Positions 1 to 8,339 of a stretch of DNA of 64,000 nt are shown here, in pieces (position 1 is the first letter of the stretch; each line of letters starts with the position of its first letter). The stretch is from an uncultured Clostridia bacterium (GTDB taxonomy: Bacteria; Bacillota; Clostridia; Christensenellales; UBA1242), in the NCBI GenBank assembly GCA_934757845.1, contig CAKVLQ010000004.1, forward strand, positions 1 through 64,000, written 5' to 3'. The notes under the pieces were generated by a model. It searched no databases. It saw nothing but the letters and a program-made list of their open reading frames with translations, and was not told where the DNA came from. A program made the position numbers and the translations under genes.

Positions 1-2
1 TT

Positions 3-818
3 GACCATTTGTCAAAAGAAGAACGACAAGCTTATGTTATCGCTCACAATTCAACCAATTTAGAAACAGGGTTCGATTTGAGTATTTTGCAAAAAGAAAT
101 AGACGCTTTGCCCAAATATGATTTTTCAATGCTAGGTGTAAATAAAAATGAAATTGAAAATTTACAACATTTAAACGATGACTTTTATAAGCAATTATTA
201 AGCATTCAAACAAAAAAGCTTGTTAGAAATGAATTTAAAATGGTTGGGAAATATGATTTGCCGATTATACATAAAGATGAATTTGATTTAGAAAAAATAA
301 AATTATACAGTTATAGCAATACAAAATATGATGACAATAGAAATAAGCATAAAACAATACATTTTTTTATTCATGATTATAGGTTTGAAAGTGTTTATGA
401 AAATGCCGAGTATGCTGTTCAAAAATTAAAACAATATTATGCATTGTGTTCGCCCGATTTTAGTTTGTATACGGATATGCCAATTTTACTTCAAATGTAC
501 AACACTTTCAAAAACCGTTGGTGTGGGGCATACTGGCAAAGTTTGGGGATTAAAGTTATTCCAACAATAAGTTGGAGTGATAAGCGTAGTTTTGAATTTT
601 GTTTTGATGGCGTAGAAAAAGGCAGTGTTGTTGCAATTTCAACTCACGGAAATCATAAATGCAAGGAAGAATTTATGCTTGGATATGCAAAGATGTTGGA
701 AATTTTAAATCCAAGTGCTATAATATGTTATGGAAAACCATTCCCAGATATGAAAGGTAATTTAAAAATATTCCCATATAATCACTATGAACATAGCGAG
801 GCGAATTATGGGAATTAA
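3..818 (+). CDS. ParB-like / DUF4417 fusion protein, N-terminally cut by window edge
   Basis: The reading frame is open to the left edge, so the true start lies outside the window. The first ~45 residues (SKEERQAYVIAHNSTNLETG, then alternating hydrophobic residues) resemble the end of a ParB-like nuclease/DNA-binding domain found in phage proteins. The C-terminal ~130 residues, with GIKVIPTISWSD, FCFDGVEKGSVVAISTHG and ICYGKP, match my memory of the DUF4417 family, which is common in prophages and mobile elements. The molecular function of DUF4417 is not established. The gene overlaps the next one by 11 bases, a tight coupling typical of phage operons. The mobile-element assignment is fairly sure; any function is not. 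Confidence 0.7.
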   Translation, partial: DHLSKEERQAYVIAHNSTNLETGFDLSILQKEIDALPKYDFSMLGVNKNEIENLQHLNDDFYKQLLSIQTKKLVRNEFKMVGKYDLPIIHKDEFDLEKIKLYSYSNTKYDDNRNKHKTIHFFIHDYRFESVYENAEYAVQKLKQYYALCSPDFSLYTDMPILLQMYNTFKNRWCGAYWQSLGIKVIPTISWSDKRSFEFCFDGVEKGSVVAISTHGNHKCKEEFMLGYAKMLEILNPSAIICYGKPFPDMKGNLKIFPYNHYEHSEANYGN

Positions 819-1110
819 CATGCAACTTTTTGGTGGAAGAGGGGCTAGTAGTGGCGGGAACTTTCGAGGTAGCACTAAACCACCTAGTACTAATCCAGCA
901 AATTCTACTTACACTTGGTATAGAAATGGGAAACCTTATCAAAAGCGGTGGTATGATCAATTTGGGAACCCTAAAATGGACAAAGATTATACCGATCATG
1001 GTAACAATAAAAAACATCCAGTAACACCACATTACCATGATTATAACAATGGTCAACATGGTAAAGGATACTGGTATGATAAAAATGGACAAAAACATTA
1101 TTTTGATTAA
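808..1110 (+). CDS. Small toxin-like protein with phage MQLFGGRG leader
   Basis: I chose the ATG at 808 because GAGGCG lies just upstream (798-803); an upstream in-frame ATG at 787 lacks a ribosome site. The 100-residue product starts MGINMQLFGGRGASSGG, a leader frequently seen on phage head-associated proteins and small phage-borne toxins. The C-terminal half is rich in Tyr, His and Asp: WYDQFGNPKMDKDYTDHG, then HPVTPHYHDYNNGQHG. That pattern recalls the C-terminal domain of bacterial polymorphic toxins, in which conserved Asp and His residues would be catalytic. The following gene has the size and position of an immunity protein, and a decayed relative lies at 1673-1972. Toxin activity is inferred from the motif pattern only. 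Confidence 0.55.
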   Translation: MGINMQLFGGRGASSGGNFRGSTKPPSTNPANSTYTWYRNGKPYQKRWYDQFGNPKMDKDYTDHGNNKKHPVTPHYHDYNNGQHGKGYWYDKNGQKHYFD

Positions 1111-1121
1111 AGGAGAAAAAT

Positions 1122-1406
1122 ATGGAGAATATCTTAAATTTGGTTGATAAGGTTTATAAAAAAGAAAATATTTCTTACGAACAGTTTATTTTTTTAATAA
1201 AAAATGGATATGAAATGCAATTTTATTATAAAAGAAGAAAATTTGGTAGTACGCAATTTGACGGCTATGAGTTTTATGAGTGGAATAAAGATGAGGGTTA
1301 TCAATCATATAAAACCATTGAAGAATTTAGTGATAAAATAAATATTGACGGGAAAAAACTTAAAGATTTGTGGAGTCAAGTTAAAAAAGTGGATTTTGCA
1401 GATTAA
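1122..1406 (+). CDS. Putative immunity protein for the preceding toxin-like gene
   Basis: This 94-residue, soluble, acidic protein has no family I recognise. It starts 11 bases after the toxin-like gene, with a strong ribosome site (AAAGGAG) before the ATG. The sequence has many aromatic residues (YEFYEWNKDEGYQSYK) and a helical C-terminus. Position, size and charge are what one expects of an immunity protein, but that role rests on context alone. Confidence 0.45.
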   Translation: MENILNLVDKVYKKENISYEQFIFLIKNGYEMQFYYKRRKFGSTQFDGYEFYEWNKDEGYQSYKTIEEFSDKINIDGKKLKDLWSQVKKVDFAD

Positions 1407-1430
1407 ATTATTTTTACTTTTTAGTTAAAA

Positions 1431-1632
1431 AATATAAACTATGTAATTCATCTCTTGACCATGCCTATGCAAGCATAGCAATGCTCTCAATTTCCTAGAA
1501 TATAAACTATGTGATGTTGTTTTGTTCGTTTTTCTCACAAATCAATTTGCTAACGCAAATCCGTTATAATAACGGCATCACTGTTTGAATTAACAACGGT
1601 TGCTGGTAAACGTGTAAATGTGGCTTTGCCAC
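1431..1632. repeat. Palindrome-rich decayed spacer with a 14-bp direct repeat
   Basis: The segment between the immunity-like gene and the broken toxin copy has no credible gene. AATATAAACTATGT occurs at 1431-1444 and again at 1499-1512. Perfect or near-perfect hairpins lie at 1465-1478 (CTATGC/GCATAG), 1545-1560 (ATTTGC/GCAAAT), 1561-1575 (CCGTTAT/ATAACGG) and 1619-1632 (GTGGC/GCCAC). The density of short palindromes suggests a recombination remnant or a relic of a mobile element. Confidence 0.45.
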
Positions 1633-1672
1633 GCTTCCCGATAACTTCCGATAATATAGGCTATGAAAAGCC

Positions 1673-1972
1673 ATTTTACAACTTTTTGGTGGAAGAGGGG
1701 CTATAAGTGGCGGAAATACAAGTTTTGTTGGACATTCAATGCCGAACAAATGGAAACCAAATTCATCAAGAACTAGGTATGATAAAAGTGGTTCAAAACG
1801 AGAAAAAAGATATTTTGATAAAAATGGAGATAAAGAGAAGGATATTCATTATAAAGGTCCGCCAAATCATAAATATCCACACGAACACTATTGGTATAAA
1901 GATAGCGAAGGAAATTGGCATAGGACGCCATACGAATATTGGGAAAATGGAGGTAGAGGATGGAAAAAATAA
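1673..1972 (+). pseudogene. 5'-truncated second copy of the MQLFGGRG toxin-like gene
   Basis: Reading from 1679 gives QLFGGRGAISGGN, clearly the same leader as the gene at 808. It is followed by a related C-terminal region: RYFDKNGDKEKDIHYKG, then NHKYPHEHYWYKD. The in-frame sequence upstream reaches a stop at 1664 without an ATG, GTG or TTG. The nearest in-frame ATG (1739) would remove the leader. The DNA around the leader matches the first copy closely while the 3' part has diverged. I read it as a paralogous cassette that lost its start; initiation at the ATG at 1739 cannot be ruled out. Confidence 0.6.
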
Positions 1973-2046
1973 AACAATGTGATGTTTGTGGAAAAGATAT
2001 AAAAATTGATAACTATGGAAATGGAAAATGTAAAAAAACAAACTGA
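1960..2046 (+). CDS. 28-residue zinc-ribbon-like peptide
   Basis: A short gene starts at ATG 1960 with a good ribosome site (GGAGG, 1949-1953) and encodes MEKIKQCDVCGKDIKIDN followed by a single further Cys and a basic tail. CDVC is a classical half of a zinc knuckle. The gene overlaps the end of the preceding toxin-like relic by 13 bases. Its stop codon lies within the terminator hairpin. It may be the stub of a longer zinc-ribbon protein. Confidence 0.4.
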   Translation: MEKIKQCDVCGKDIKIDNYGNGKCKKTN

Positions 2047-2066
2047 ACTAGCCAGTTTGTTTTTTA
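2033..2066. terminator. Bidirectional terminator
   Basis: A stem of about 12 bp (AAACAAACTG pairing with CAGTTTGTTT) with a 7-nt loop is followed by a T-run on the plus strand and preceded by an A-run. It lies between two convergent genes and can serve both; the last codons of the flippase gene are inside it. Confidence 0.8.
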
Positions 2067-3586
2067 TTTTTTTTGCGTTTTAGAATTTTTATTTTTTTAA
2101 AGTTAATTAAAAGTGCGTTTAGTGTGAAAATTTTGAATATTAGGCACAAAACAACAAAGAAAATTGCACCTATTATTGAACTTATGGCAATAGAGAAAAA
2201 TGTTGTGAAAACATGGCTTAAAAGCCCAAAAGTGAATTTGTTTATTAATATTGAAGGAATTAAAAACAAACACATTAAAAGCATTTCTTTGATTATCAAT
2301 TTTTCAATATTAAGTTCTTTTTTAATCATTTTAATATTCAAATAACCAGAAATAACAAGCGAGCCTGCCATTCCAATCAAAAGGGCATAAATGCCAAAAT
2401 ATTTTGGAAGAAGGAATATACACAAAACCAAAAATACGCTTCCAAAAACATAATTTTTAAAACTTTTAACTTCATATCCAAGCGAATTTAAAACGCTTGA
2501 AGCAATGTCGTTTATTCCCATAGGAAGCATAATTAGAGCGGAATATTCAAGCATAACACCGCTTAATTCATTGTTATAAACAAAAGTTCCAATTTCTTTT
2601 CCGATTGACATAAAGCACGGAACAAGAAAAAGCGAAATGAAAACCGAAAAAACAAAACTTGTTTTTACTTTGCTTGAAAATTCACTCATATTATTTTCGG
2701 CTTTAAGTTTGGCAAGGTCGGGGATAAGGGCAGTGCAAAGCGAACCGACCAATGTGTTTGGAAGATACAAAAGCGGTAGTGTCATTCCAAGAGCTATTCC
2801 AAAAAGCGAAATAGCTTGTTCGTTTGAGTAGCCCGCTTTAACAAGCATAAGTGGCATGATAAACGAAATAAACATTCCGCCCAAACTTGAAGCAATTCGA
2901 AGAAGGGTAATTGGCGTTGATTTTTTTAATAGTGGCTTAAAATACCCTTTTGGATTTGAAAATCTACCTTTGTTTTTAAAATAAAACAACATACTTAAAG
3001 TTGTTGCAAAAACGCACGCTATGCTAACAGATAAGGCACAATTTATTATTCCTTGCTCCAAACTTTTTGCGTTTGAAACAAGCAAAAGAATTAGCACAAA
3101 TTTTAATATTTGTTCAACAAAATCAACAAAACAATTTTCAAAATGTTTTTGTGCACCCCACAAATAGCCTTTAAATCCAACATTCAAACTTGTTGCAATT
3201 ATTGTTGGAAGAAGGGCTAGCAAAACCGAAGCAACCAAACTTGATGCGGAAAGTTTTATTATTACAGATTTAAAAACCAAAGTTAATATGCAAACAATTA
3301 TGGCAAGTCCCACCGAAATTAAAGTTCCGCTTGTTACCATTTTGCTTGCTTTTTTATAGTCTTTTTCTGCCAGAAAGCCCGCCGAAAACCTTGAAATTGA
3401 AAGTGGCAAACCACTTGAAACAATGGTTAAAAATACGCCTGCAATACTGCACGCAATTTGATAAATTCCAATAATCTCTGCGCCCAAATTTCGGCTCATG
3501 AATATGCGAATAAAAAACCCAATTATTCGGGTTAGAATTGAAAATAATGTTATGATAAACACGGCTTTGAACAAATTTTTAAACAT
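2048..3586 (-). CDS. SpoVB-type polysaccharide/lipid flippase (MATE/MurJ superfamily)
   Basis: This 512-residue polytopic membrane protein has about 14 hydrophobic segments and a Lys-rich cytoplasmic tail. The N-terminus (TRIIGFFIRIFMSRNLGAE, then IYQIACSIAG) is typical of the SpoVB/YtgP branch of the MOP flippases. That branch moves lipid-linked cell-wall or polysaccharide precursors across the membrane. Length matches the family. In sporulating Firmicutes SpoVB is needed for the spore cortex, but vegetative paralogues also exist, so I do not assign the symbol. The gene stands alone, divergent from a LysM protein that may also act in cell-wall or spore-envelope work. Confidence 0.85.
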   Translation of the reverse strand: MFKNLFKAVFIITLFSILTRIIGFFIRIFMSRNLGAEIIGIYQIACSIAGVFLTIVSSGLPLSISRFSAGFLAEKDYKKASKMVTSGTLISVGLAIIVCILTLVFKSVIIKLSASSLVASVLLALLPTIIATSLNVGFKGYLWGAQKHFENCFVDFVEQILKFVLILLLVSNAKSLEQGIINCALSVSIACVFATTLSMLFYFKNKGRFSNPKGYFKPLLKKSTPITLLRIASSLGGMFISFIMPLMLVKAGYSNEQAISLFGIALGMTLPLLYLPNTLVGSLCTALIPDLAKLKAENNMSEFSSKVKTSFVFSVFISLFLVPCFMSIGKEIGTFVYNNELSGVMLEYSALIMLPMGINDIASSVLNSLGYEVKSFKNYVFGSVFLVLCIFLLPKYFGIYALLIGMAGSLVISGYLNIKMIKKELNIEKLIIKEMLLMCLFLIPSILINKFTFGLLSHVFTTFFSIAISSIIGAIFFVVLCLIFKIFTLNALLINFKKIKILKRKKNKKQTG

Positions 3587-3639
3587 AACTAATTATATTA
3601 TTTGATTTTTCAAAATATAATAGGTTAAGGGAGTTTTTT

Positions 3640-3951
3640 ATGGAAATCAAAGTTATTAAAAACAAAAATTTTGTTTATAAAGTTAAAGAAAATGAAACTA
3701 TTCAAAGCATTTCAAATAAGTTTAAAATATTGGAAAGCAAATTGATTGAAGATAACGCTCTTTCAAGTTCCGAGTTAATGAAAGGAGATTTGCTTTATAT
3801 ATCTTGCGAAAATGCACATATTTATGTTGTTAAACCGCTTGATAATTTGAAAAAAATTGCAAGCGTTTTTAACACCACCGAATTAAACCTAATTGAAAAA
3901 AATAATCTTAAAACCAATGTTTTGTTTATTGGTCAAAAACTTGTTATATAA
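3640..3951 (+). CDS. Double LysM-domain protein
   Basis: The 103-residue protein consists almost wholly of two LysM repeats, about residues 10-55 and 58-103. Each has the pattern Y-x-V-K, a helix-loop, an Asn/Leu motif and a final G-x-x-L-x-I strand. LysM binds peptidoglycan or related glycans. There is no signal peptide or membrane segment, so the protein would act inside the cell, perhaps at the forespore surface as some LysM spore-coat proteins do; this is inference. GGGAG precedes the ATG. Confidence 0.8.
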   Translation: MEIKVIKNKNFVYKVKENETIQSISNKFKILESKLIEDNALSSSELMKGDLLYISCENAHIYVVKPLDNLKKIASVFNTTELNLIEKNNLKTNVLFIGQKLVI

Positions 3952-3955
3952 TTTC

Positions 3956-3977
3956 AAACTTATTTCTAAATAAGTTT
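3956..3977. terminator. Perfect 10-bp hairpin after LysM gene
   Basis: AAACTTATTT and AAATAAGTTT pair perfectly around a 2-nt loop just downstream of the LysM stop. A second 7-bp hairpin (TAAGATA/TATCTTA) follows at 3998-4020. Neither has a strong T-run, so termination could be weak. Confidence 0.5.
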
Positions 3978-4067
3978 AAGATATAATTAAAAAAGTTTAA
4001 GATAGAATTAAATTATCTTAAAAATGGTTAAAAAAATATAGAATAAATTAAAATTTAATAAAAATAT

Positions 4068-4102
4068 AAAAAAAGAAAGGGAAGTTAATCTCTTTCTTTT
4101 TT
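4068..4102. terminator. Bidirectional terminator
   Basis: AAAAAAGAAAG pairs with CTTTCTTTTTT around a 12-nt loop. It serves the minus-strand surface-protein gene that ends at 4108, and possibly the LysM gene from the other side. Confidence 0.7.
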
Positions 4103-4107
4103 AAGAT

Positions 4108-7100
4108 TTATTTTTTCTTGTTTTTAAGTTTTTTCTCTCGTTTTGCTTCTTTTTGTTGTTTTTTGTATGCTTTCCATTCAGCAACAAGCAATCGTTCTTC
4201 TTCCAAAATTGCTTCAATTTCTTTTTCAATTTCAAGATATTGTTGCATTAATTCTTGGCGTCTTGCATTAAATTGTTCTTTTCTTAATTGTTTAACTTTG
4301 TTTTTCGCTTCAAGTTTAAGTTTTCTTTCGGCTTGTTTTGCTTCAACACTGTTAACATCTTTATAAGATTGTTTAATATGTTCGTCAATTTTTTCGTGTT
4401 CGGCTTTAATATCTTGTTTTAATAATTTGCTGTTTTTATATTTATTTTTGTTTTGTTCAATTTCGTTTTCAAGTTGTTGTAAAGTATCTCTCAAATGTTT
4501 CAATCGTTCTTCGCGTTGTTTCATTTTTTCTCGTTTTTCATGCTCTTTAACAAGAGTTTTTGCACGGTCATAATCTTTAACTTCAATTTTAACTGGTTTT
4601 TTGAAATTGATTTTTCTAGCAAGCATTGCAACTAATGCAATAATTAGGGCAATCGCAATAATTAATGATGGAACAATAACCCAATCAAAGTTCATAGCAG
4701 TTGATTCTGTGTTGTCTTCATCTTCGCTTGATGCGTTTGTGTCGCCAATAATAATTGTTTGTTCGTCATCTTCGGCTTTATCTTTTTTTGCAGTTGTAAA
4801 GTCATCTTCTTTAATTTGAGTTAAACTGATTTTGTCAAAGAAAGCATATCCACTGGTTAGGGCATTTTCATTTCCCAAACTTAAATCAAAATAAACAGTT
4901 GTGTCAGTTGTTGCACTGATATAGAATGTATAAGTTACAAATTCGTTGTTTTCTTCAATGTTTTCAACAACAGCGTTAATTCCGTTCAAACTGATTTGTG
5001 CACCAGTTTTAATCAATTTTCCTTCATCGTCATATTGTTTGTTTGCTTCGTCTTGTTTAAGGTTATAAACTCTAACGCTTGCAGTTGCTTTATAATAATT
5101 TCCACTAGAAATTCTAAATCCATTTGATTTTAATGTTGAATAAGCGTCTTGAATGTTGTGGATAACCAAAACATAATCATTTTCGCCAGAAAGGGCAGGG
5201 ATATAAGAGTTAATATTAACAATTCCTGCTTCAACAGTTGCTGGAAGTGTTGAGTTTTTGGTTAGTTTAAAGTTGTCGGAAGAATAAATTTTGTTTGTGC
5301 TTGTTTCGCCTTTAAAACTAAAATCGCAATTTGATAGGTCGGTTTTAGTTGTAAGATTAGAGTTAGATGCAACATCAAAAGCATCTTTTGAACTTTCAGT
5401 TATATCAAAGTTGTCAAGATAGCAATATCCTTGTTCAGGTTTTTCGCTTGTTCCAAGAGAAACGCTTATGTTTGCTTCAAAGTCGCTAGTTGAAGTTTTA
5501 ACAAAGAATTTAACTTTTTGCCAACTATCGTTTGTTTTAATTCCATAAAGTTTTGAAATTGTTGTTCCGTCAGAAGTTTTTGCAACAGCACTTACACCAT
5601 CGCCGATAATTCCAGAAGTGTTAACATCAAAACTAATTAAATAATATTTTTCAGTGTCAAGAGTTGAAGAACTCATGCTGAAATTTGCACTTGTAATTGT
5701 TTGATAATCAGCCTCATTATTAGCCATAACAAATACATTATAAGAGTTATCATAATAATCAATAATTCCATTATAGTTGTTTGAATTGCTGTTATCTGAA
5801 ATTGTCCAATTTTTTGCTTTGTAAGGACTAGTTTCTTTTGTTGTTTCAAATTTAATATCATTAAAATTGCCGTTTGTGATTGTTGGGGTAGCGGAAGTTC
5901 CAGTAAAATTGGCAGTTTTTGCATTTGAATTTGATGAATTATTATCATATTCAGAAGATGTTATTTCAATAAGTTTAACATTATCAAAGAATGCATAACC
6001 TATTGCGCTTTCGTCAAGACCTAGTGTTAGGTTTGCATAACTATCAACAAAATAGTTTCCTTGAATAAAGAAAGTATAAGTTATCCAGTTGTTTGTTATG
6101 CTGTTTGAACTTTCACTTGTTGAGAATGCTGAAAAACTTGATTCGCAAGGGGTGAATTTTAATGATTCATCATAAGGATTTTTTTGATTTAGTTTTAAAA
6201 TAACTCCGCCATTTGTAAAAGAAGAAGTTTTAACATCAATTTCTAATTTGTATAGTTTGTGTTTTTCAATTAAAATATCGTTTGAAACGAAAGTTGTTTT
6301 TTGTGCGGTTTTGTTGTTAACCAAAAGTGCTTTTGTGTTGTTATATCTGTTTGCATTTGTTGGGTTTTGAGAAGAGTATAGTCCACTTTCAGTTTCATTA
6401 AAATAATCACCAATGCCAACAACTTTTGACACATTATTTAATGTTGCTCCTGTTTGCGCTTCCAAACTGAAATCGGAAGTTTCATTTTCAAAATCGCCAT
6501 TTAAAATTCCGTTTGAAGTGCTAACATTTTTGTTTGTCAAAACAATTTGTTTGCTTTGGCTTGCAAGACTGTTAATTTCATTATAATATTGTTGTTCAGT
6601 TAAGTTATAGCAAGAAATATTGTCAAAGAATACAGCCCCAGTTGTTTTGTAACTGTTTTTTGAACCAGCAAACAAAACAAGTTTTGTGCTTTGGCTAATG
6701 TCTGCGGTTTTAACATAAAACCTAAATTCTTGCCAAGAACCGTCTGTTGAAATGTTTTCCATATTACTTTCTGGAACATTGTCAAAATCGGTTGAAGACA
6801 AATATAAACTTGCAGTGCTTGCGTTTTTGCCAGTTTCGGTGAAAACATAGCAACTAACAAAATAATATCTGTTTTTTTCAAGCGTAAAAGTTGATGATTC
6901 ATAACCATAACTTGAAAGAACATTTTGGTTGTTTATCATCAAAATTTTGTTGTCGTCAGAAACATTTGGTTTTGAAGGGTTGTATTGAAGTTTATAATTT
7001 TCTTTTCTGTCATTAAAAGTTTGGGCAGAAACATCAATAACACCGCTTATAGTACTGCCTTTTGTGCCAACGCCACTAAAAGAGTTTGGCTCTTGAAGGT

Positions 7101-7293
7101 CTGTGCCCGAATTGCTTGTGAAATTGTTGTTTGAAATGCTAACAGGAGTGTATCCCACAGTTTCAGCAAAAAGTTCTTTTTTGCTATTAAGCCCAATAAA
7201 AGAAAGCAGGCTCAAGAAACTTGAAAATGCTAGCATCAAAACTAAAATAAAAGTTAATGTTTGTTTTTTTAAATTTGTTGTAATATTTTTCAT
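4108..7293 (-). CDS. Giant repeat surface protein with cytoplasmic coiled-coil tail
   Basis: This 1061-residue protein has an N-terminal signal peptide (about residues 1-43), a large ectodomain, a transmembrane helix (about 868-893) and a ~165-residue Lys/Glu-rich cytoplasmic coiled coil. The ectodomain holds at least four repeats of roughly 150-200 residues. Each ends in a similar strand: AVFFDNISCYNL, YAFFDNVKLIEI, YCYLDNFDITE and YAFFDKISLTQ. That strand pattern is common in jelly-roll, carbohydrate-binding-like domains. The topology would link outside ligand binding to an internal coiled coil. The gene is monocistronic, with its own terminator. I know no named family for the whole protein. 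The sugar-binding idea is inference; membrane topology is fairly sure. Confidence 0.7.
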   Translation of the reverse strand: MKNITTNLKKQTLTFILVLMLAFSSFLSLLSFIGLNSKKELFAETVGYTPVSISNNNFTSNSGTDLQEPNSFSGVGTKGSTISGVIDVSAQTFNDRKENYKLQYNPSKPNVSDDNKILMINNQNVLSSYGYESSTFTLEKNRYYFVSCYVFTETGKNASTASLYLSSTDFDNVPESNMENISTDGSWQEFRFYVKTADISQSTKLVLFAGSKNSYKTTGAVFFDNISCYNLTEQQYYNEINSLASQSKQIVLTNKNVSTSNGILNGDFENETSDFSLEAQTGATLNNVSKVVGIGDYFNETESGLYSSQNPTNANRYNNTKALLVNNKTAQKTTFVSNDILIEKHKLYKLEIDVKTSSFTNGGVILKLNQKNPYDESLKFTPCESSFSAFSTSESSNSITNNWITYTFFIQGNYFVDSYANLTLGLDESAIGYAFFDNVKLIEITSSEYDNNSSNSNAKTANFTGTSATPTITNGNFNDIKFETTKETSPYKAKNWTISDNSNSNNYNGIIDYYDNSYNVFVMANNEADYQTITSANFSMSSSTLDTEKYYLISFDVNTSGIIGDGVSAVAKTSDGTTISKLYGIKTNDSWQKVKFFVKTSTSDFEANISVSLGTSEKPEQGYCYLDNFDITESSKDAFDVASNSNLTTKTDLSNCDFSFKGETSTNKIYSSDNFKLTKNSTLPATVEAGIVNINSYIPALSGENDYVLVIHNIQDAYSTLKSNGFRISSGNYYKATASVRVYNLKQDEANKQYDDEGKLIKTGAQISLNGINAVVENIEENNEFVTYTFYISATTDTTVYFDLSLGNENALTSGYAFFDKISLTQIKEDDFTTAKKDKAEDDEQTIIIGDTNASSEDEDNTESTAMNFDWVIVPSLIIAIALIIALVAMLARKINFKKPVKIEVKDYDRAKTLVKEHEKREKMKQREERLKHLRDTLQQLENEIEQNKNKYKNSKLLKQDIKAEHEKIDEHIKQSYKDVNSVEAKQAERKLKLEAKNKVKQLRKEQFNARRQELMQQYLEIEKEIEAILEEERLLVAEWKAYKKQQKEAKREKKLKNKKK

Positions 7294-7397
7294 AATATCT
7301 TCCTTTAATTTGATTAACTTATAAAGTATATATTAATTATAAATTTTTTGCAAATAAATTTACTTATAAAATTATTTTTTTTGTTAAAAATTTTTTT

Positions 7398-7772
7398 ATG
7401 ACTAAATCAGGACTTGATAAAAAACAAATAATAATATGCCTTATATGCGGAGTGTTTGTTGGCTTTGTAAACGGCTTCTTTGGCGGTGGCGGAGGAATGA
7501 TAGTTGTTCCGCTTTTAATTTTTCTTTTAAAACTTGAAGAGAAAAAAGCACACGCCACTGCTATTCTTATTATTTTACCTTTAAGTATAACCAGTTCGAT
7601 AATTTATATAACAAAAGGTGGTTTTGAACTTTTAAATTTGGGGCTAACTTCTTTGGGAGTTATTGTGGGCGGAATATTAGGTTCATTTATATTGAAAAAA
7701 ATAAACAACACAGCATTAAGATTTGTTTTTGCACTTGTTATGATTGGTGCGGGAATAAAATTGATGTTTTAA
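7398..7772 (+). CDS. Half-size TauE/SafE transporter subunit (first of pair)
   Basis: The 124-residue membrane protein has about four hydrophobic segments and the glycine-rich GFVNGFFGGGGGMIVVP signature of TauE/SafE (sulfite/organosulfonate exporter) proteins. Usual family members are ~250 residues with two inverted halves. Here each half is its own gene, and the partner starts 9 bases downstream. The two probably assemble as a heterodimer. The substrate is unknown. No ribosome site precedes the ATG; a possible extended -10 (TGTTAAAAA, 7382-7390) lies 7 bases before it, suggesting a leaderless mRNA. Confidence 0.8.
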   Translation: MTKSGLDKKQIIICLICGVFVGFVNGFFGGGGGMIVVPLLIFLLKLEEKKAHATAILIILPLSITSSIIYITKGGFELLNLGLTSLGVIVGGILGSFILKKINNTALRFVFALVMIGAGIKLMF

Positions 7773-7781
7773 GGATTTGAT

Positions 7782-8186
7782 ATGAATTTTTTGTTAATAT
7801 TATATGGTTTGATTGGTGGAATTTTGGGCGGAATGGGCATGGGTGGTGGAACACTTCTAATTCCACTTTTAACAATTTTTGGCGGGCTAAATCAAATTGA
7901 AAGCCAAGCAATAAACTTAATTTCTTTTTCGGTTATGGCAATAATTTCAATTATAATTCACGCTAAAAATAAATTAATAGACTTTAAAATCGCTCTTCCG
8001 TTAATAATTTCAGGACTATTATTTTCGGTTTTGGGTTCACTTTTGGCAAATTCAATAAACACATTATCACTAAAAACTTTGTTTGGTGTGTTTTTGGTGG
8101 CTCTTGGGTTGTTTCAAGGTGCTAGTTTTTTTATTTTTGATCAAAAAAATGGCAAAACAAAAAAGGAAAGCAAAAAGAAAAATTAG
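7782..8186 (+). CDS. Half-size TauE/SafE transporter subunit (second of pair)
   Basis: This 134-residue protein has four hydrophobic segments, the family motif GGILGGMGMGGGTLLIP and a Lys-rich tail. It is the second half of a split TauE/SafE-type anion exporter and follows the first half by 9 bases, with AAGGA before its start. Paired half-size TauE genes are known in Clostridia, so the split is likely functional rather than a frameshift; each copy has its own start and its own glycine-rich motif. Confidence 0.8.
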   Translation: MNFLLILYGLIGGILGGMGMGGGTLLIPLLTIFGGLNQIESQAINLISFSVMAIISIIIHAKNKLIDFKIALPLIISGLLFSVLGSLLANSINTLSLKTLFGVFLVALGLFQGASFFIFDQKNGKTKKESKKKN

Positions 8187-8324
8187 TTTCTAAAACAAAA
8201 AAATATTAATTTTTTTTGTAAAATAATGAAATTGCTTTTAAAAAGTTATTATTTTTTTAAAAATTAATAATAAAATTAAAGTTTTAAATATGCACATATT
8301 TTGATAGCAAATTTTTTTTAATTT

Positions 8325-8333
8325 TGCTATAAT
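8325..8333 (+). promoter_or_regulatory. Extended -10 promoter, leaderless start
   Basis: TGCTATAAT ends 6 bases before the ATG at 8340, so transcription should start at or next to the start codon. No Shine-Dalgarno sequence is present. Confidence 0.6.
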
Positions 8334-8339
8334 TTTTTT

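Noticed and set aside
1707..1982. 91-codon frame starting at GTG 1707
   Set aside because: It is another frame of the decayed toxin copy; the MQLFGGRG-matching frame is the ancestral one.
7398..8186. The two TauE halves as one frameshifted gene
   Set aside because: Each half has its own start and full motif, the second has a ribosome site, and a 9-base spacer separates them.
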